Shown here: positions 24,401 through 36,252 of the stretch, in pieces
Layout of the letters: every line of letters begins with the position of its first letter
Position numbering within the stretch: the first letter of the stretch is position 1
Assembly: GCF_037392515.1 (NCBI RefSeq)
Contig: NC_090287.1
Coordinates: 14,435,001 to 14,499,000 of the forward strand
Length of the DNA stretch: 64,000 bases
Source of the DNA: Haliotis asinina
Taxonomy: Eukaryota > Mollusca > Gastropoda > Lepetellida > Haliotidae
Reading direction: 5' to 3'
The notes under the pieces: generated by a model
Seen by the model: only the letters and a program-made list of their open reading frames with translations
What the model was told of the DNA's origin: nothing
The model's database searches: none
Position numbers and translations under genes: made by a program

Positions 24401-27400
24401 AAATCCCAAATATGACATATGTTGCAGGTTTTCAAAAGCATGGGCAACACATAAAATGACAACAAACAGGTGTTCAACAACAAACAAACAACCGATGAAA
24501 TGACAACTTAGGTCTTCATAATCTGTAGCCATATGCCCAGTCACAACTATGAGATGGCTGACTGTTTGCATTCCCATGTGTCCTGTACTCACCTGCCCCT
24601 CGAACCTGAGCGCGCTGCCTGACACCAGGGGTTTCCCTGCCATCACACAGGCATCACTCAGCAGGTAGCGGGTCGCCACATTGTCACTGGCATCTAACAC
24701 AACATCATACCTTACAAGTTAAGAGACACAACAAAACACTTGTACAAAAATGTACCTCTTTCACAATTAGTGGTTAAAGCGTTTGCTCAACACACCAGAG
24801 ATCCAGGCTTGATTCCCTACAAGGGTACAATGCACAAAGCCTATTTCAAGTGTTCGCTGCCATGATGTCGGTGGAATATTGCTGAAAATTGCATAGAACT
24901 AAAAATCACTCACAGCTCACTCTATCACTCTAGGATGATTGAGTGGGTTCTGGAATGAGCGGATGCCATGTAAAGATGGCTAAAGAAACTAAAAACGTTT
25001 GTCATTTGTGTTTTCATGCAGCACATACATTGTTATTTAGTTCCTCTACTTGTCCTTTAAATGGTGATACAATTTTGTAGCAGACATAAGAAAAGCTTGC
25101 CATATAAAATATGCATTATCTGATTGGATATAAGCAATTAACATCAAAACATAGTTTGAAAACAAAAGTAGGACAAATTTTCTATATCTTAGATAACTAT
25201 TTTGTCTGTGTTCACAAACACAAATTTATGTTTGCAAACATTACTCACCTAATATGAAAAATAAAGTGATGCAAGTTGTAAGTTGCTGTCTTAAAAACAC
25301 CAAGGGAAATGCATGGAGTGGAGACCTGTTTGACAGGTGAACGTTCATGGGTCAAATAGAGTAAATCTGCAGTGGTTCAATAGGAATATGGGTAACCATG
25401 CTGTGGACCCATGTTTTTTCATTCCCAAATGTTGGTGCAACCCAATATAAAAAAGTGCAACCTAGATAGTAGTCTAACTTGCACCAGGTGAGGTAAACCT
25501 CCGAATATAAACATCAAAATAATCTAATAGCATATTTCGTTCATTACATATTACAATAAAAGCAGTGCAACTGGAATTTGGTCGTTCAGCTGGGTTTTCA
25601 TCTCAGGTTGTATCTGGTGCAAACTGAGGAACATCTAACAGAAAGGTCAAGAAGGATACTGTGAGATGATGTCCAGGGCGTTTGAGCTGTTCAGCTGTAG
25701 TCGATATGGAACATACTGTACTGAAGAGTTCAGCCTGTAACATAGCAACCAGACATATTCTAATTAATTGGTACTCATAATATGGTGACAATGACACAAG
25801 AAGGATGAACTCTCAGACGACATGTTGTCAGAGTGAGCTGGCTGTAGTGAGACTAGAGACTAGCACCTCCCAGGCACCTTGGGTTTTCCAGGGTAATAAT
25901 GTGTAAGTGCTTTCAGCATGCACAAGTGTATAGAAAAGATGCAGTGTAAATAAGTCATGATTATTCATTACTGTTATATCCTGAATACCAACAGTACTGA
26001 CACCTTCAGTTCACCAGGTTGCAGATGTTGACTACAGTTATACTGCAAATGCAACCAGTAACATTAACAACCTCCCAGGCTTGATCATCATTAGGCAGTT
26101 TACAGCATCATGATAACGTTTGATCATCACGAGGCAGTTTACAGCATCATGATAACGCTTGATCATCACGAGGCAGTTTACAGCATCATGATAACGCTTG
26201 ATCATCACGAGGCAGTTTACAGCATCATGATAATGCTTGATCATCACGAGGCAGTCTACATCATCATGATAACGCTTGATCATCATTAGGCAGTTTACAG
26301 CATCATGATAACGCTTGATCATCACGAGGCAGTCTACATCATCATGATAACGCTTGATCATCACAAGGCAGTCTACATCATCATGATAACGCTTGATCAT
26401 CACGAGGCAGTCTACATCATCATGATAACGCTTGATCATCATTAGGCAGTTTACAGCATCATGATAACGCTTGATCATCATTAGGCAGTTTACAGCATCA
26501 TGGTAACGTTTGATCATCATTAGGCAGTCTACAGCATCATGATAATGCTTGATCATCACGAGGCAGTCTACATCATCATGATAACGCTTGATCACCACGA
26601 GGCAGTCTACATCATCATGATAACACTTGATCATCAATAGGCAGTTTACAGCATCATGATAACGCTTGATCATCACGAGGCAGTTTACAGCATCATGATA
26701 ACGCTTGATCATCATTAGGCAGTTTACAGCATCATGGTAACGTTTGATCATCATTAGGCAGTCTACAGCATCATGATAATGCTTGATCATCACGAGGCAG
26801 TCTACATCATCATGATAATGCTTGATCACCACGAGGCAGTCTACATCATCATGATAACGCTTGATCATCATTAGGCAGTTTACAGCATCATGATAACGCT
26901 TGATCATCACGAGGCAGTTTACAGCATCATGATAACGCTTGATCATCATTAGGCAGTTTACAGCATTATGATAATGCTTGATCATCATTAGGCAGTTTAC
27001 AGCATCATGATAACACTTGATCATCATTAGGCAGTCTACATCATCATGATAACGCTTGATCATCATTAAGCAGTTTACAGCATCATGATAACGCTTGATC
27101 ATCACGAGGCAGTTTACAGCATCATGATAACGCTTGATCATCACGAGGCAGTATACAGCATCATGATAACGCTTGATCATCACGAGGCAGTTTACAGCAT
27201 CATGATAACGCTTGATCATCACGAGGCAGTTTACAGCATCATGATAACGCTTGATCATCACGAGGCAGTTTACAGCATCATGATAACGCTTGATCATCAC
27301 AAGGTAGTTTACAGCATCATGATAACGCTTGATCATCACAAGGCAGTTTACAGCATCATGATAACGCTTGATCATCACAAGGCAGTTTACAGCATCATGA

Positions 27401-29837
27401 TAACGCTTGATCATCACGAGGCAGTATACAGCATCATGATAACGCTTGATCATCACGAGGCAGTTTACAGCATCATGATAACATATCTGTTCATGGTTCA
27501 TTTCAGCTATCTTCATAATCTACCCCATCTATTTCACTTATCTGCCACAAATGTTTTTTTATGAAGTGCCAAGCACAGTAGACTCAAAGGCTCTCCAAAA
27601 TTAACCAGGAAAGCATATGAGTGTTCCTGACAAGCATCTCTGCGTTGCTGTGTGTACAGCACATGGCTAATACTCCCCTCTTGCATGCATGTGTGGCAGA
27701 TGCCGACTTGGCAACACCGACTCTGTCCTCAGTGTGTAGCACCTGACGATGCAAGTTGCTCAGTTCCACCTCATCATAGTCTATAACACCCAGCTTACCT
27801 GAAATAATAAAATAATACATAGCCATGCATCACAAATATACAGGTACATCACACTAGCTTCAACAAACAATACAATCACACATCACACTAGCTTACCAAG
27901 CTCTAAATAAGCTGCATATTTCCCTGGCATATGTTGACAACACACAATAGCTCAACTTACTTTCTGTTCCTTGAGTTAAACTACAATACATATCCCTCTC
28001 ATGAGTGCAGTGCATGGACATGTGTTCATTAGTAGGCTGACAACAGCGTCATAAGTAGAGAGATGTCTAAAAAGTTCCACTCATTGCAATGAGTTGGATT
28101 CAAAGGAATAGAATGCATTAAATACAAAAACAATCTACCAATACCTTCAGTGAAAGACAACATGGGATGGAATACTCAACACTTTGGATACTTCAGCTTA
28201 CCATTAATTACCATTAAATATGACTCAAACATTCCTGAAATATACATTAATACATCACACAAGTTTACCTGATGTATGCATTCCTACATCACACTTGTCA
28301 GGGATAGCCAGACCTCTCAATCAGAACTCACCACATGTCAAAAACATACCTATGCCTGCTGCTGCCAGGTAGATTGCTGCTGGACACCCCAAACCGCCAG
28401 CACCAACAATCAGTACAGAGGACTTCTGCAATTTTAACTGACCTGAAAAAAAAGACATAAAACCCACAAGTCTCTTGAAGGCAAAGGCTGGGAAATAGAT
28501 TCACAACTTATCAATCATGAAAGTACGTATTAGTGTTGTATTCTGACAAAACTACATACAGTGTAAAAAAATGGGTTTGGATAAAGAACCATATTTCACT
28601 ATTTTGAATTGAAATTAAGTTGTACATAAGGTGTTGTGATATGAATTTGCATGAACACTGAAAATGTTTCTTATTGCAGTGTGATGTAACCATGGTAACA
28701 CTGTAGGGCTAAAGGCATAGAAAGTTATAAACTTTATCTCACCTGGAACACCTATCTCGGGAAGAATGAGTTGCCTGCTGTAACGACCGATACCTTCCTT
28801 TGTCAGCTCAGTAACTCTTTCGCTTGTTTCCGGTGATGGACTACTTACTTCAGTCACTGTTTCAAAATCAGCCTGAATTCAAGGAAACACAACAAATACT
28901 GTGCTCATACCCTGTTGTATTGTTTAATCTATCTTACTTCAGTGGTCAGTTTGATAATCTGGGTAGGAAACACACTTCTTCTTAAAGTGAAATTATTGCA
29001 CTGATATCTGGTAGTGGTACAGCAAAAGCAGTGGACTAATAGTTTGGAATAGCTTAAATTTGGCCACCAAAAACATTTATATTTAATGACAGACATACCT
29101 GTCATCTCTGTGTAATAGTTTAAATGTATGTGACAATCTTCTTTTCGTATATGTGTTTTACAAATTATCATAAACAAGTTGATAGATCTTCATTGTAACT
29201 GCACTGAGTGTAACCTGGCATGCAGGTTTGGATACAACATCAAAATTGTGGCTGCTCCATAATGTTCATTCAACAGATCCTGACCCCATGATAACACATG
29301 ATGAAAGATTTACTATTGCGTTGATCTTGTTCATAAATCTCAGTTATATGATTACTGCCACGTAACTTATTTATGAGGACACAAACGTTCATGCTATAAC
29401 AAATCTGTTGGGAAAAAAAATTAATTAACAGTGAGGTCCAGACCTAGTCACCTAGTTGTTCTGATTACGTTTTCTAAACATGTGCATGCTCATGACATAA
29501 TGAACGTTTGAGGCATGTGACTAGAACTGGCTGTTTCACTCTATCACTGTACATTGAGATATCGTTCAAATGTAAAGGGTGTAGTCTAATAGTCAAAGAC
29601 AGGGTGTTCGGATAAATGTATGCGGTCTGTCAATAATGACGAAATATTTAGAGTTATCTACCTTTCTCGCCTCCCTGTGAGAGACAGATGTCTTTCCGTC
29701 TGATAATGCATGTAAATATGAAATGTAACAACGAGACAACATGGTACCTTGACTTCCATAGCTGCCCTCAGTCGCTCAATTTCCTTGTCTTTGGCCTCCA
29801 ACTCAAGTTTTAAACGACGTATTTCCACCTGCTCCAT
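18355..29837 (-). CDS. MOCS3: MOCS3/UBA4 adenylyltransferase and sulfurtransferase
   Basis: Activates the C-termini of MOCS2A and URM1 by adenylation and then forms the thiocarboxylate, serving molybdopterin synthesis and tRNA wobble-uridine thiolation in the cytosol. Exons (read down the - strand): 29837-29748, 28872-28743, 28442-28350, 27798-27678, 25734-25660, 24710-24593, 23364-23256, 22763-22701, 22102-21939, 21462-21415, 19273-19174, 18602-18355; total 1,359 nt, 452 residues (human 460). Seen: an N-terminal helix rich in Glu/Lys/Arg (1-30), nucleotide loop GAGGLG (87-92), zinc pairs CYRC (220/223) and CPVC (295/298), ETVTNC with the adenylyltransferase Cys at 237, and a C-terminal rhodanese domain with loop CRRGND (Cys407) and ending FPVY. 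All introns are GT-AG except intron 4, where the donor reads GG. Start: first ATG of exon 1, with no better candidate. Confidence 0.95.
18688..18792. mobile_element. Foldback element of the GGGCCTAGATTTT family
   Basis: Starts GGGCCTAGATTTTTTAAG and ends GAAAATCTTGGTC, with the inner CTTAGCGCTA mirrored by CCTAGCACTA. A better preserved relative is at 44225-44320. It lies in MOCS3 intron 11, just beyond the last exon. Confidence 0.6.
19995..20210 (+). repeat. Dispersed repeat, partner of 62288-62503
   Basis: Shares long colinear blocks with 62288-62503, including TTATGAATTTGTTTTACAAT and ACTAGTGAGTCTA. Type unknown; no terminal structure seen. It lies in MOCS3 intron 10. Confidence 0.65.
20960..21168 (-). 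repeat. Abalone-type short interspersed repeat, copy F
   Basis: Reverse copy: TTTATGCTGCACTCCGCAAC, ATTCCAGCTATATGGGGG, AGATCTGGACCAGACAATCT, TGACCACCCGACTAG. It lies in MOCS3 intron 10. Confidence 0.75.
23915..24520. repeat. Degenerate 40-48-bp tandem repeat split by a SINE
   Basis: Repeated motif GGTCTTCAAAAGCAA followed by ACAACCCA(C/T) and ATGACAACA, at about 23942, 23986, 24027, 24067, then resuming at 24427. A retroelement with target duplications (24129-24406) interrupts it. It lies in MOCS3 intron 6. Confidence 0.65.
24129..24406 (+). mobile_element. tRNA-derived SINE with 20-bp target duplications
   Basis: The tRNA-like part, about 24266-24356, has an A box (TGGCTGAGCGGG) and a perfect B box (GGTTCGAATCC), followed by a tail AAAGTACTAGAATTTGTACT. 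The insertion is bounded by exact copies of CAAATATGACATATGTTGCA at 24109-24128 and 24407-24426. The segment CATTTGACCACTTTCTAAAT at its start also occurs in the composite repeat at 51125-51412. The tRNA-like stretch has an oversized central region, so it is unlikely to be a working tRNA gene. Confidence 0.8.
24758..24912 (+). mobile_element. tRNA-derived SINE (type 2), truncated
   Basis: TAGTGGTTAAAGCGTTTGCTC with B box-like GGCTTGATTCCCTACA and a body ending AATATTGCTGAAAATTGCAT. Relative of 5925-6140, in MOCS3 intron 5. Confidence 0.65.
26074..27483. repeat. 39-bp minisatellite, about 36 units
   Basis: Unit of 39 bp (read on +: GCTTGATCATCACGAGGCAG followed by TTTACAGCATCATGATAAC) repeated about 36 times with substitutions but no visible change of length. 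Variants are CATCATTAGG/CACGAGG/CACAAGG and TTTACAGC/TCTACATC. A six-unit (234-bp) block is duplicated: TGGTAACGTTTGATCATCAT occurs at 26501 and 26735. As 39 is a multiple of three, the array is open on the - strand for 492 codons (repeat [13 protein letters not shown]) and on the + strand for 159 codons. It lies wholly within MOCS3 intron 4 and is not judged to be a gene. Confidence 0.95.
27676..27677 (-). other. Non-canonical GG donor of MOCS3 intron 4
   Basis: On the - strand the exon ends AAGAG and the intron reads GGGAGTATT where GTGAGTATT would be a perfect donor. Phase and homology (CKR then [10 protein letters not shown], human RRLNSAVECVPY) fix the exon end here. The nearest GT is four bases further in and would shift the frame. 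Confidence 0.65.
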
Positions 29838-30111
29838 GATAAACGTGCTAGTGCTTGGTCATGTGACTTAGAGGCATGCGTACCTCTCTCTGTAGAAGAG
29901 TTCCATTTGTTTACGTTTTGACGTCATCAACACAATCCCACGTGCCGTCTTCATAGCAGACGACGCATTTCATCGAACGCTGGTCAACAAAACTCGAAGA
30001 TCACTCAAGATCAATGGTGCTGAGTTGTGTTGCGGAAATAGACAATATCTTTATCGTTTTTGGTAACAGAAACTGTATAGTTTAACCAACGATATCCTAT
30101 TTTAGACTGGT
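29838..30111. promoter_or_regulatory. Likely bidirectional promoter, MOCS3 / H3-like gene
   Basis: 274 bp between two start codons facing apart. It contains a perfect CRE palindrome TGACGTCA at 29919-29926 and an E-box CACGTG at 29939-29944. A possible splice acceptor (TATCCTATTTTAG, ending 30105) just before the right-hand ATG suggests a non-coding first exon for the H3-like gene. Motifs are seen; promoter activity is inferred. Confidence 0.55.
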
Positions 30112-30954
30112 ATGGCCCGTACTAAACAAGCCCCCAAACTGAGGTTTGAAAACAGCCAGTCATCCCTTCAAAAGTTACTAGTTACTAAGAGAAACCGTAA
30201 CGCAGTAAATAAATCTTCAGCACAAGTACAAATTGGTGGAATTAAGATGCCTAGACGATGGAGAGCAGGCACGAAGGCTCTCAAAGAAATCAGAAAGTAC
30301 CAGAGGAGCACTGCGTTGGTCGTTAAGAAACTCCCTTTCCAAAGATTGGTAAAGGGTATTGTTGGTAAAATCCAGTCGGGGCTGAGGATGCAGACGCCAG
30401 CTCTCCTGGCACTTCAGGTACAGTATCATCTACATGTCTTAAACGATTTGGAAAAGGTTTTAGCTTTTAGGTTGATGATTATAGTATGTCTGTCAACATC
30501 ATACTGAGTCATTCTGAACGAAGTGGATAACAATCAGATGAACAGAATTATCACATAACTAGATACAGGGATGAGAATTTTCCGCGAATCTGTGGAATTC
30601 TGTGCCTTTGATGGCATTGGTGTCGTTCATGATATGTTATAGTGTTTCAGTTAACTTGACTCCAAAGAGGTCCAGCCTATTTTACTCTTTTTTCACTCAT
30701 ACCCATTCTCATCTCTGTAGGTAACATTTTTTTTTTTTTTTTAAATATTTTTTCTTCACATGCATGTCTTTTTAGAAATGGTTTTGATATTTCAAGCTGA
30801 CATTCTTTTGAAACAGGAAGCCACTGAAGCGTTTATGGTGGGTTTATTCATGGATGTCAATCTTTGTGCCATTCATGCCAAGAGAGTGACCATCATGCCT
30901 CGAGATGTGAAACTGGCTCTTCGGATTAGAGGAGGACCAAACAGAACTCTTTAG
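30112..30954 (+). CDS. Divergent histone H3-like protein
   Basis: Two coding exons, 30112-30417 and 30817-30954 (GT-AG), give 147 residues. The histone fold is clear: KKLPFQRLV (helix 1), [17 protein letters not shown] (helix 2), [16 protein letters not shown] (loop and helix 3), LRIRG. It starts MARTKQ, keeping Lys4, but the rest of the tail is rewritten, about six residues longer, and lacks both ARKS motifs (Lys9, Lys27). Lys56 is replaced by Arg and the Lys79 region is GKIQSG. The C-terminus is extended by GPNRTL. The intron falls between ALQ and EA. No histone 3' stem-loop was seen after the stop, so it is likely a replication-independent variant. Loop 1 has the same length as canonical H3, lacking the extra residue usual in CENP-A; a centromeric role is possible but not shown. 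Confidence 0.85.
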
Positions 30955-33900
30955 CTGGTGATAAGATAATCTGTTCGTGACTCTCAAGTGTATATTCCTT
31001 GTGTTTCAACCACTTGGAAGGCCACAGTGTGATGTGTGTTTTGGTACACTGGACATAACATGTCATGCATTTCAGTTTGCAGATTTAAGAACACAAGTAC
31101 TATGAATTGATTTACTTATAAGTGAAATTCATGAGTGAAATAATGACAACAGAGTATAATGATAACATCAGACATTGGAAGCCCGCATTATCTCCAACAG
31201 CAAGATGCAAATGGCCTATCAGCATTTTCGTTAAATTTTCAAGTTCACATTAAGAGGGGTGAACTATTTTGTAAGAAGGTTAAAACAAGCATTTTGCAAA
31301 CATGCATCATACATAGGCCATGTATCACAGTTTAAGCGTATCATTTCAAGATTACATATTGTCATGGTCAACTGTCTATTTGTGTGTGCTGTTGTCTAAG
31401 AATTTTATAACATAAAAAGGTTAACATGCTTAGCTCAAAGACGCGACTTAACTATTGATACTCATGAACTGAGCTAATTTGTTCCTTTTACATAATGAAG
31501 TAATTATAATATGAAAGAATTTATGCTCATGTCAAGGTATGTTACAAATATGTATCAATATAGTTTTATTAAGCACATTCTATTGTTTTCAACTTCTCCG
31601 TATACTAGTAGGTGGATATATGGCCATGTTCTCTGCAGTTGGTACTGAAATCAGATGAACAGATTGCTGTTTTTGTGAGCTTGTTCCTATGTATGTTATG
31701 TTCCTTGGAGATACACACTTAAAACTGCGATGAATCAACAGAGGTGCTGCCACTGTTTACCTCACAACGGATGATCAACATTAATATTCTTAACATGTTT
31801 GCCTGTTATGTATGATATGTAGAGCCACATGGTTCAGCAGATCTTATCTCAGAAAAAAAAAACAACGGCTCTGCAGTCATGACCATGTTGTGTGCAAAAT
31901 TCAATAGTGATGACGACCACAGAACGATCTCTTTCTAATTATTAATTCATCAATCAAATGAAAATTAAACCCTATTTTCTTTGTTTCTGAGGAATAACTT
32001 TTAGAAATTTTTAGCAGAATTTGACTGTTGAAAGAATTTTTTAACAGGAACTAGAAACACAATGGCCTGAAACTCACTTTAATTATGAGTATGTATGTTT
32101 TTACGCTGCTTTTAGCAATATTCCAGCAATATCATGGCAGGGCAATGTGGTTTCAGAGATTTGACAATTACTTGGTTGAGTTGAAATGAGTAAAATGATG
32201 ATGTACTTTAATTCATGGTCACTCATAATGCTACATGGCGTGACTGTCATGGGTGTGACTTTCTGTGAGAAGTCCGAATAATGATAACAACAACAAAGCA
32301 TATACATGGAAGATAGATTTATTAATTTTACGACACCAAAACAAATAAATATAAACAGACCTCAGAATGCACAGGTCAATAACACATAAGAAATCTAACA
32401 ATGCACAGGTATACACTGAATTTTATTTTTGTCAAATCTGACAGAAATTTCATATACTACTACAAATGATAAAAATGTATATCAAAACAATTATGCATGC
32501 AGTTGATCATGGAAATAGTATCAGTACTAGATAATTAATAGATAGACACTGAAGGGTGAAACAATGCTTTGAAACACTAATCTAATGTTGATTTTAGCAA
32601 ATTTCCAGTGGAACTTAACTGTAAAAAAATGCTTTTGCAGAAACAATGAAGACTGCAATTCATCATATGTAAAGGATAGTTTACATAATAAACAGTAGTT
32701 TACATTCATAGCGAAATTGGCTTACATCTCAGAGAGGATGACAATAATTTAGTTTAAAAACTAAAAACAGAACTGGATTTAATTATGTGATGTTGCTACT
32801 TTATTTCACAGAGGCTATGAAAAGAATAATTTGGTTCTTAACTCAATTCTGAAAAGCTGAAAATGTCATGTTTCATAATTCTGTACAGTCACTTATGTAA
32901 CAACCATATACTATATTGTATCTGTGGTAAAGAATTGCACTTAGGGTGGCAAGAAAGGATAAATACAGCCAAGTTCTCTGGAGGTCATCTGCAAAATTTT
33001 GGTTCACATTTACCTATATACTATGAAAGACAAAATAAGATTCATGTATATGATATTTTATATTCCATCTTGACACTAAATGCAGTATCTTCATTTCATG
33101 TTAACAGTCTTTTATGACACGGTATCACATTACGTGAAGTCAAAGTTGAGACAACTCTAATATACAATCTCCCCTAAGCTGGATGGCCCAGGTGAGCTAT
33201 CCTTTGTAGCCTGAATAGTATTCAGCAGTTTAGTAATGTAGCTACACATCTCAAAACTTAAATATAATCGCCCTAAATGTATATGACAAAATAACTTACT
33301 TGCAGTGCAGTTGGTTACAGTACTATAATCAGAGATTTGTAAAGTATCCTTATGAAATTCTTTCTAGAATTCTTTTAAACAAATATATGTGCACTGACAT
33401 ATGAACCATGAGAAACAACAGAAAAACAACTAAAAAAATAATAAATACATTAACACTATATCCTCAATATCTACAACATACTATCACAGTTGAAACCAAA
33501 CAATTATCATCATGTTGAATCCCAGTTGTTAACAAATCATAGACTTTGATTATTTACACCATTGTTGAATATATTTTAAATGACAATAATTTATCTATTG
33601 CACACAAACTATGATATACATAAATAACATAAAATTAATGTGTTTTATGATAAAAACATCAAACCTAGCAAACATCAGCAGCAGAAGCAGCATATTCAAT
33701 GAGTGAATGGCCACTGGTAAGGATGATTTTATACCATTCAAAAAGAAATAGGGTATATTCCATTTTGACTGCATACCAGATGCCAATGCCACTGCATATA
33801 AGAAAAAGTAATATATATCCATACAGATGGAACATTTCCAAAGGAATGGCAGAAATTGTCACATTTTCCCAATTCATCATCTTTTTCCTCAGCATCATCA

Positions 33901-36252
33901 TTTGCATTTTAATAATCTTGTAAATCCAGTATCTCCTACTTTTTTTGAATGGTAAATAATGAGAGTGCATACAAAACTTGAATACGGTTTGACTGGAAAT
34001 GTCACTGGTGATAAAGCAACTGAAAGATAATGCGATCCATCAATCAGTTATCAATACTTTAGAGACTCTCTAAAATGTACACAGTACAACTGCAGCTTGG
34101 GGACAATTTGTAACTGATCTTAATCACTTTACTGTCTTATGTTAAAATAGATTGTTCAAAATTAAGGGTGTCTGGTGGTCCTAGGGATTTGCTTCTATAT
34201 TATTTGAATCCAGGAACCCTCTTTATATTTAACTTTTAACATTAGTGACAAAGACCCTTGCCTTTAAAGCTTAATTTCGAATACTGTCTTTACACCATTT
34301 TCTTCCAAATACTTTCAAGAAAAAGAGTTACACTTAAAAAAGACAGACAAAGTTAATTATAATCTTTTCAATGATGTTCCCATTTTGATGTGTTAATATT
34401 TCAGTCTTTCACTGATGGCCATATTGGCATACATGTGTTATCAGAATTCTAACTTACAACTGTTTTTATTTAGAATAATGTACATGTGGTATGAAAGTAC
34501 AAATGCAGATTTGTCCTCAAGTTCTCAACAAGAGCACATTCACATCATTCATACACATAATTCTGAAACCTGATATAAAAAGCAGGATTCCAAACCACAA
34601 ATGATACTACAAAACACCATCAAATGGAAGCATGAGCACAGCCATTTCATGTTTTGTAACAAACTGACATAAGACAATTATGACATGATTAAACACAGCA
34701 TGATGGTATGGAATATAGACTATCTAATGCAGAATTTGGAGTGACTTATTCTTGTGACCTTATACAGAGCATCAAACGATGTTGGTGGGTACAAAATGAT
34801 CAGTCACAACCCTTTGTACCATTGTGATGTTAGGTCATCATCATGTATATATACACATGATTCAATAATAAATTTCAGACCAGTTATAAATATATTTCAG
34901 AGGGAAATTTCATATTCTGTGATAGGATTTTACAACAAAGCATGCATGTAGGCCTAACACTGTTGGTCCTTATTCAAAATGTCACAGGAGTAGTTTCATG
35001 TCAGGAGATATCACACTTTGTACAAAGGGCCATGCAGCAAGTAAAAATACAATAGTTTCAAGATGTTTGAACATGAATGTAATCCTTATCACTTTATGTG
35101 ATGGTTATAATAATGCATGTCACACATCACAGTAATTTTCTCTCAAGGGCAATTAAGTACCCTGGCTATATAAATATGTCATTTCTCCACAGTTTGATAT
35201 ATACACAGTAAATTTCTTCTACACATGTCTTTAGCAAACTCATTCCTCACATATTACACTAATGAAGCTTCCCAATGTTGCCAATTTCTATTTTGCACTA
35301 ACATCCGTTTTCATTTGATCAGCTTGAAATGCAGACTCTAATATATACTAACAATGTCAAATGTTTTTCTCCAGCTTAAACTATAAACACTTTCAGTTTG
35401 AGCATATATTTTCACAGCATGAACATAATGGTTGAACTGAAAATGTAAAAAATCTTCATGATACAGAAATATTGGTCTTCATTTCAGAAAAACAAATGAA
35501 AGAACCTAAAATATTTATATATCTATATCTATCTATTCAGTATCATTTTGTATACATACTGGGACCTTTCATTTAGGTATTCCTTCTTTGATTAGCAATA
35601 GCATGTGGATATGTGTTGTAGCAAACGCTACAGGAAATCCTGAACTAATGTCTAGCTACTGTTTTGGATACATTTCCAAAGTTGCATAGCTTGTCAAAGC
35701 TATCATAGCATTAAATAACTTTCAATACCCCTTGGTTTAGCATCATGCATCTTTTCCTCACTTCTCACCACATAACGAAAAGTTGATTTCTTCCTATGAA
35801 AATCCTATTATTACCATTCTCTTGTCTCTTTACAGTACACAGTATGATCATTCTCAAGAAAAAGGTTCACATACATTTGTTATGCTTTCAATTGTATTGA
35901 TAACACATTCCTAAACATTGGTGAAAAAGAATGTTTTCCTTGTGCTGACCCACTTCCTCTGTCTGCCAAAACAAGTTCCAGTACATGCATTTCAATGAGC
36001 CATGCCCGTTTGTTGTGTGTCGGTAGGGAACCATGGGAAAACAGCCATTTCAATTTTTCACCAAGAGCTCATATATATTATGTAAAGATTTTCACAAGAA
36101 CTGGTATATAGACTGCAGTGTTCCTAATCAGTTTCCTTTTTCAAATAGCATATAGTTCTTGAACAAGACCATCAAATTTCAGCTTAAGCTGGAATCCATG
36201 CAGTACAGCATGCACACACATTTCATTATGCCATGACAGCTGTTGAGTGATG
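30955..36252. other. AT-rich region between converging H3-like and TMEM63 genes
   Basis: No exon-like frame was recognised across 5.3 kb. It should hold the 3' UTRs of both genes; the TMEM63 3' UTR may be long because AT-rich sequence without repeats extends leftward from 36252. Several TTTATT sites could serve as its poly(A) signal, and I cannot choose among them. A fragment of type 2 SINE lies at about 32098-32200 (-), with GCTTTTAGCAATATTCCAGC. Confidence 0.5.

Noticed and set aside
26038..27516. 492-codon repeat-protein frame on the - strand
   Set aside because: It is the 39-bp minisatellite read through; it sits between MOCS3 exons 4 and 5, and the antisense strand is open as well, which is expected from a repeat length divisible by three.
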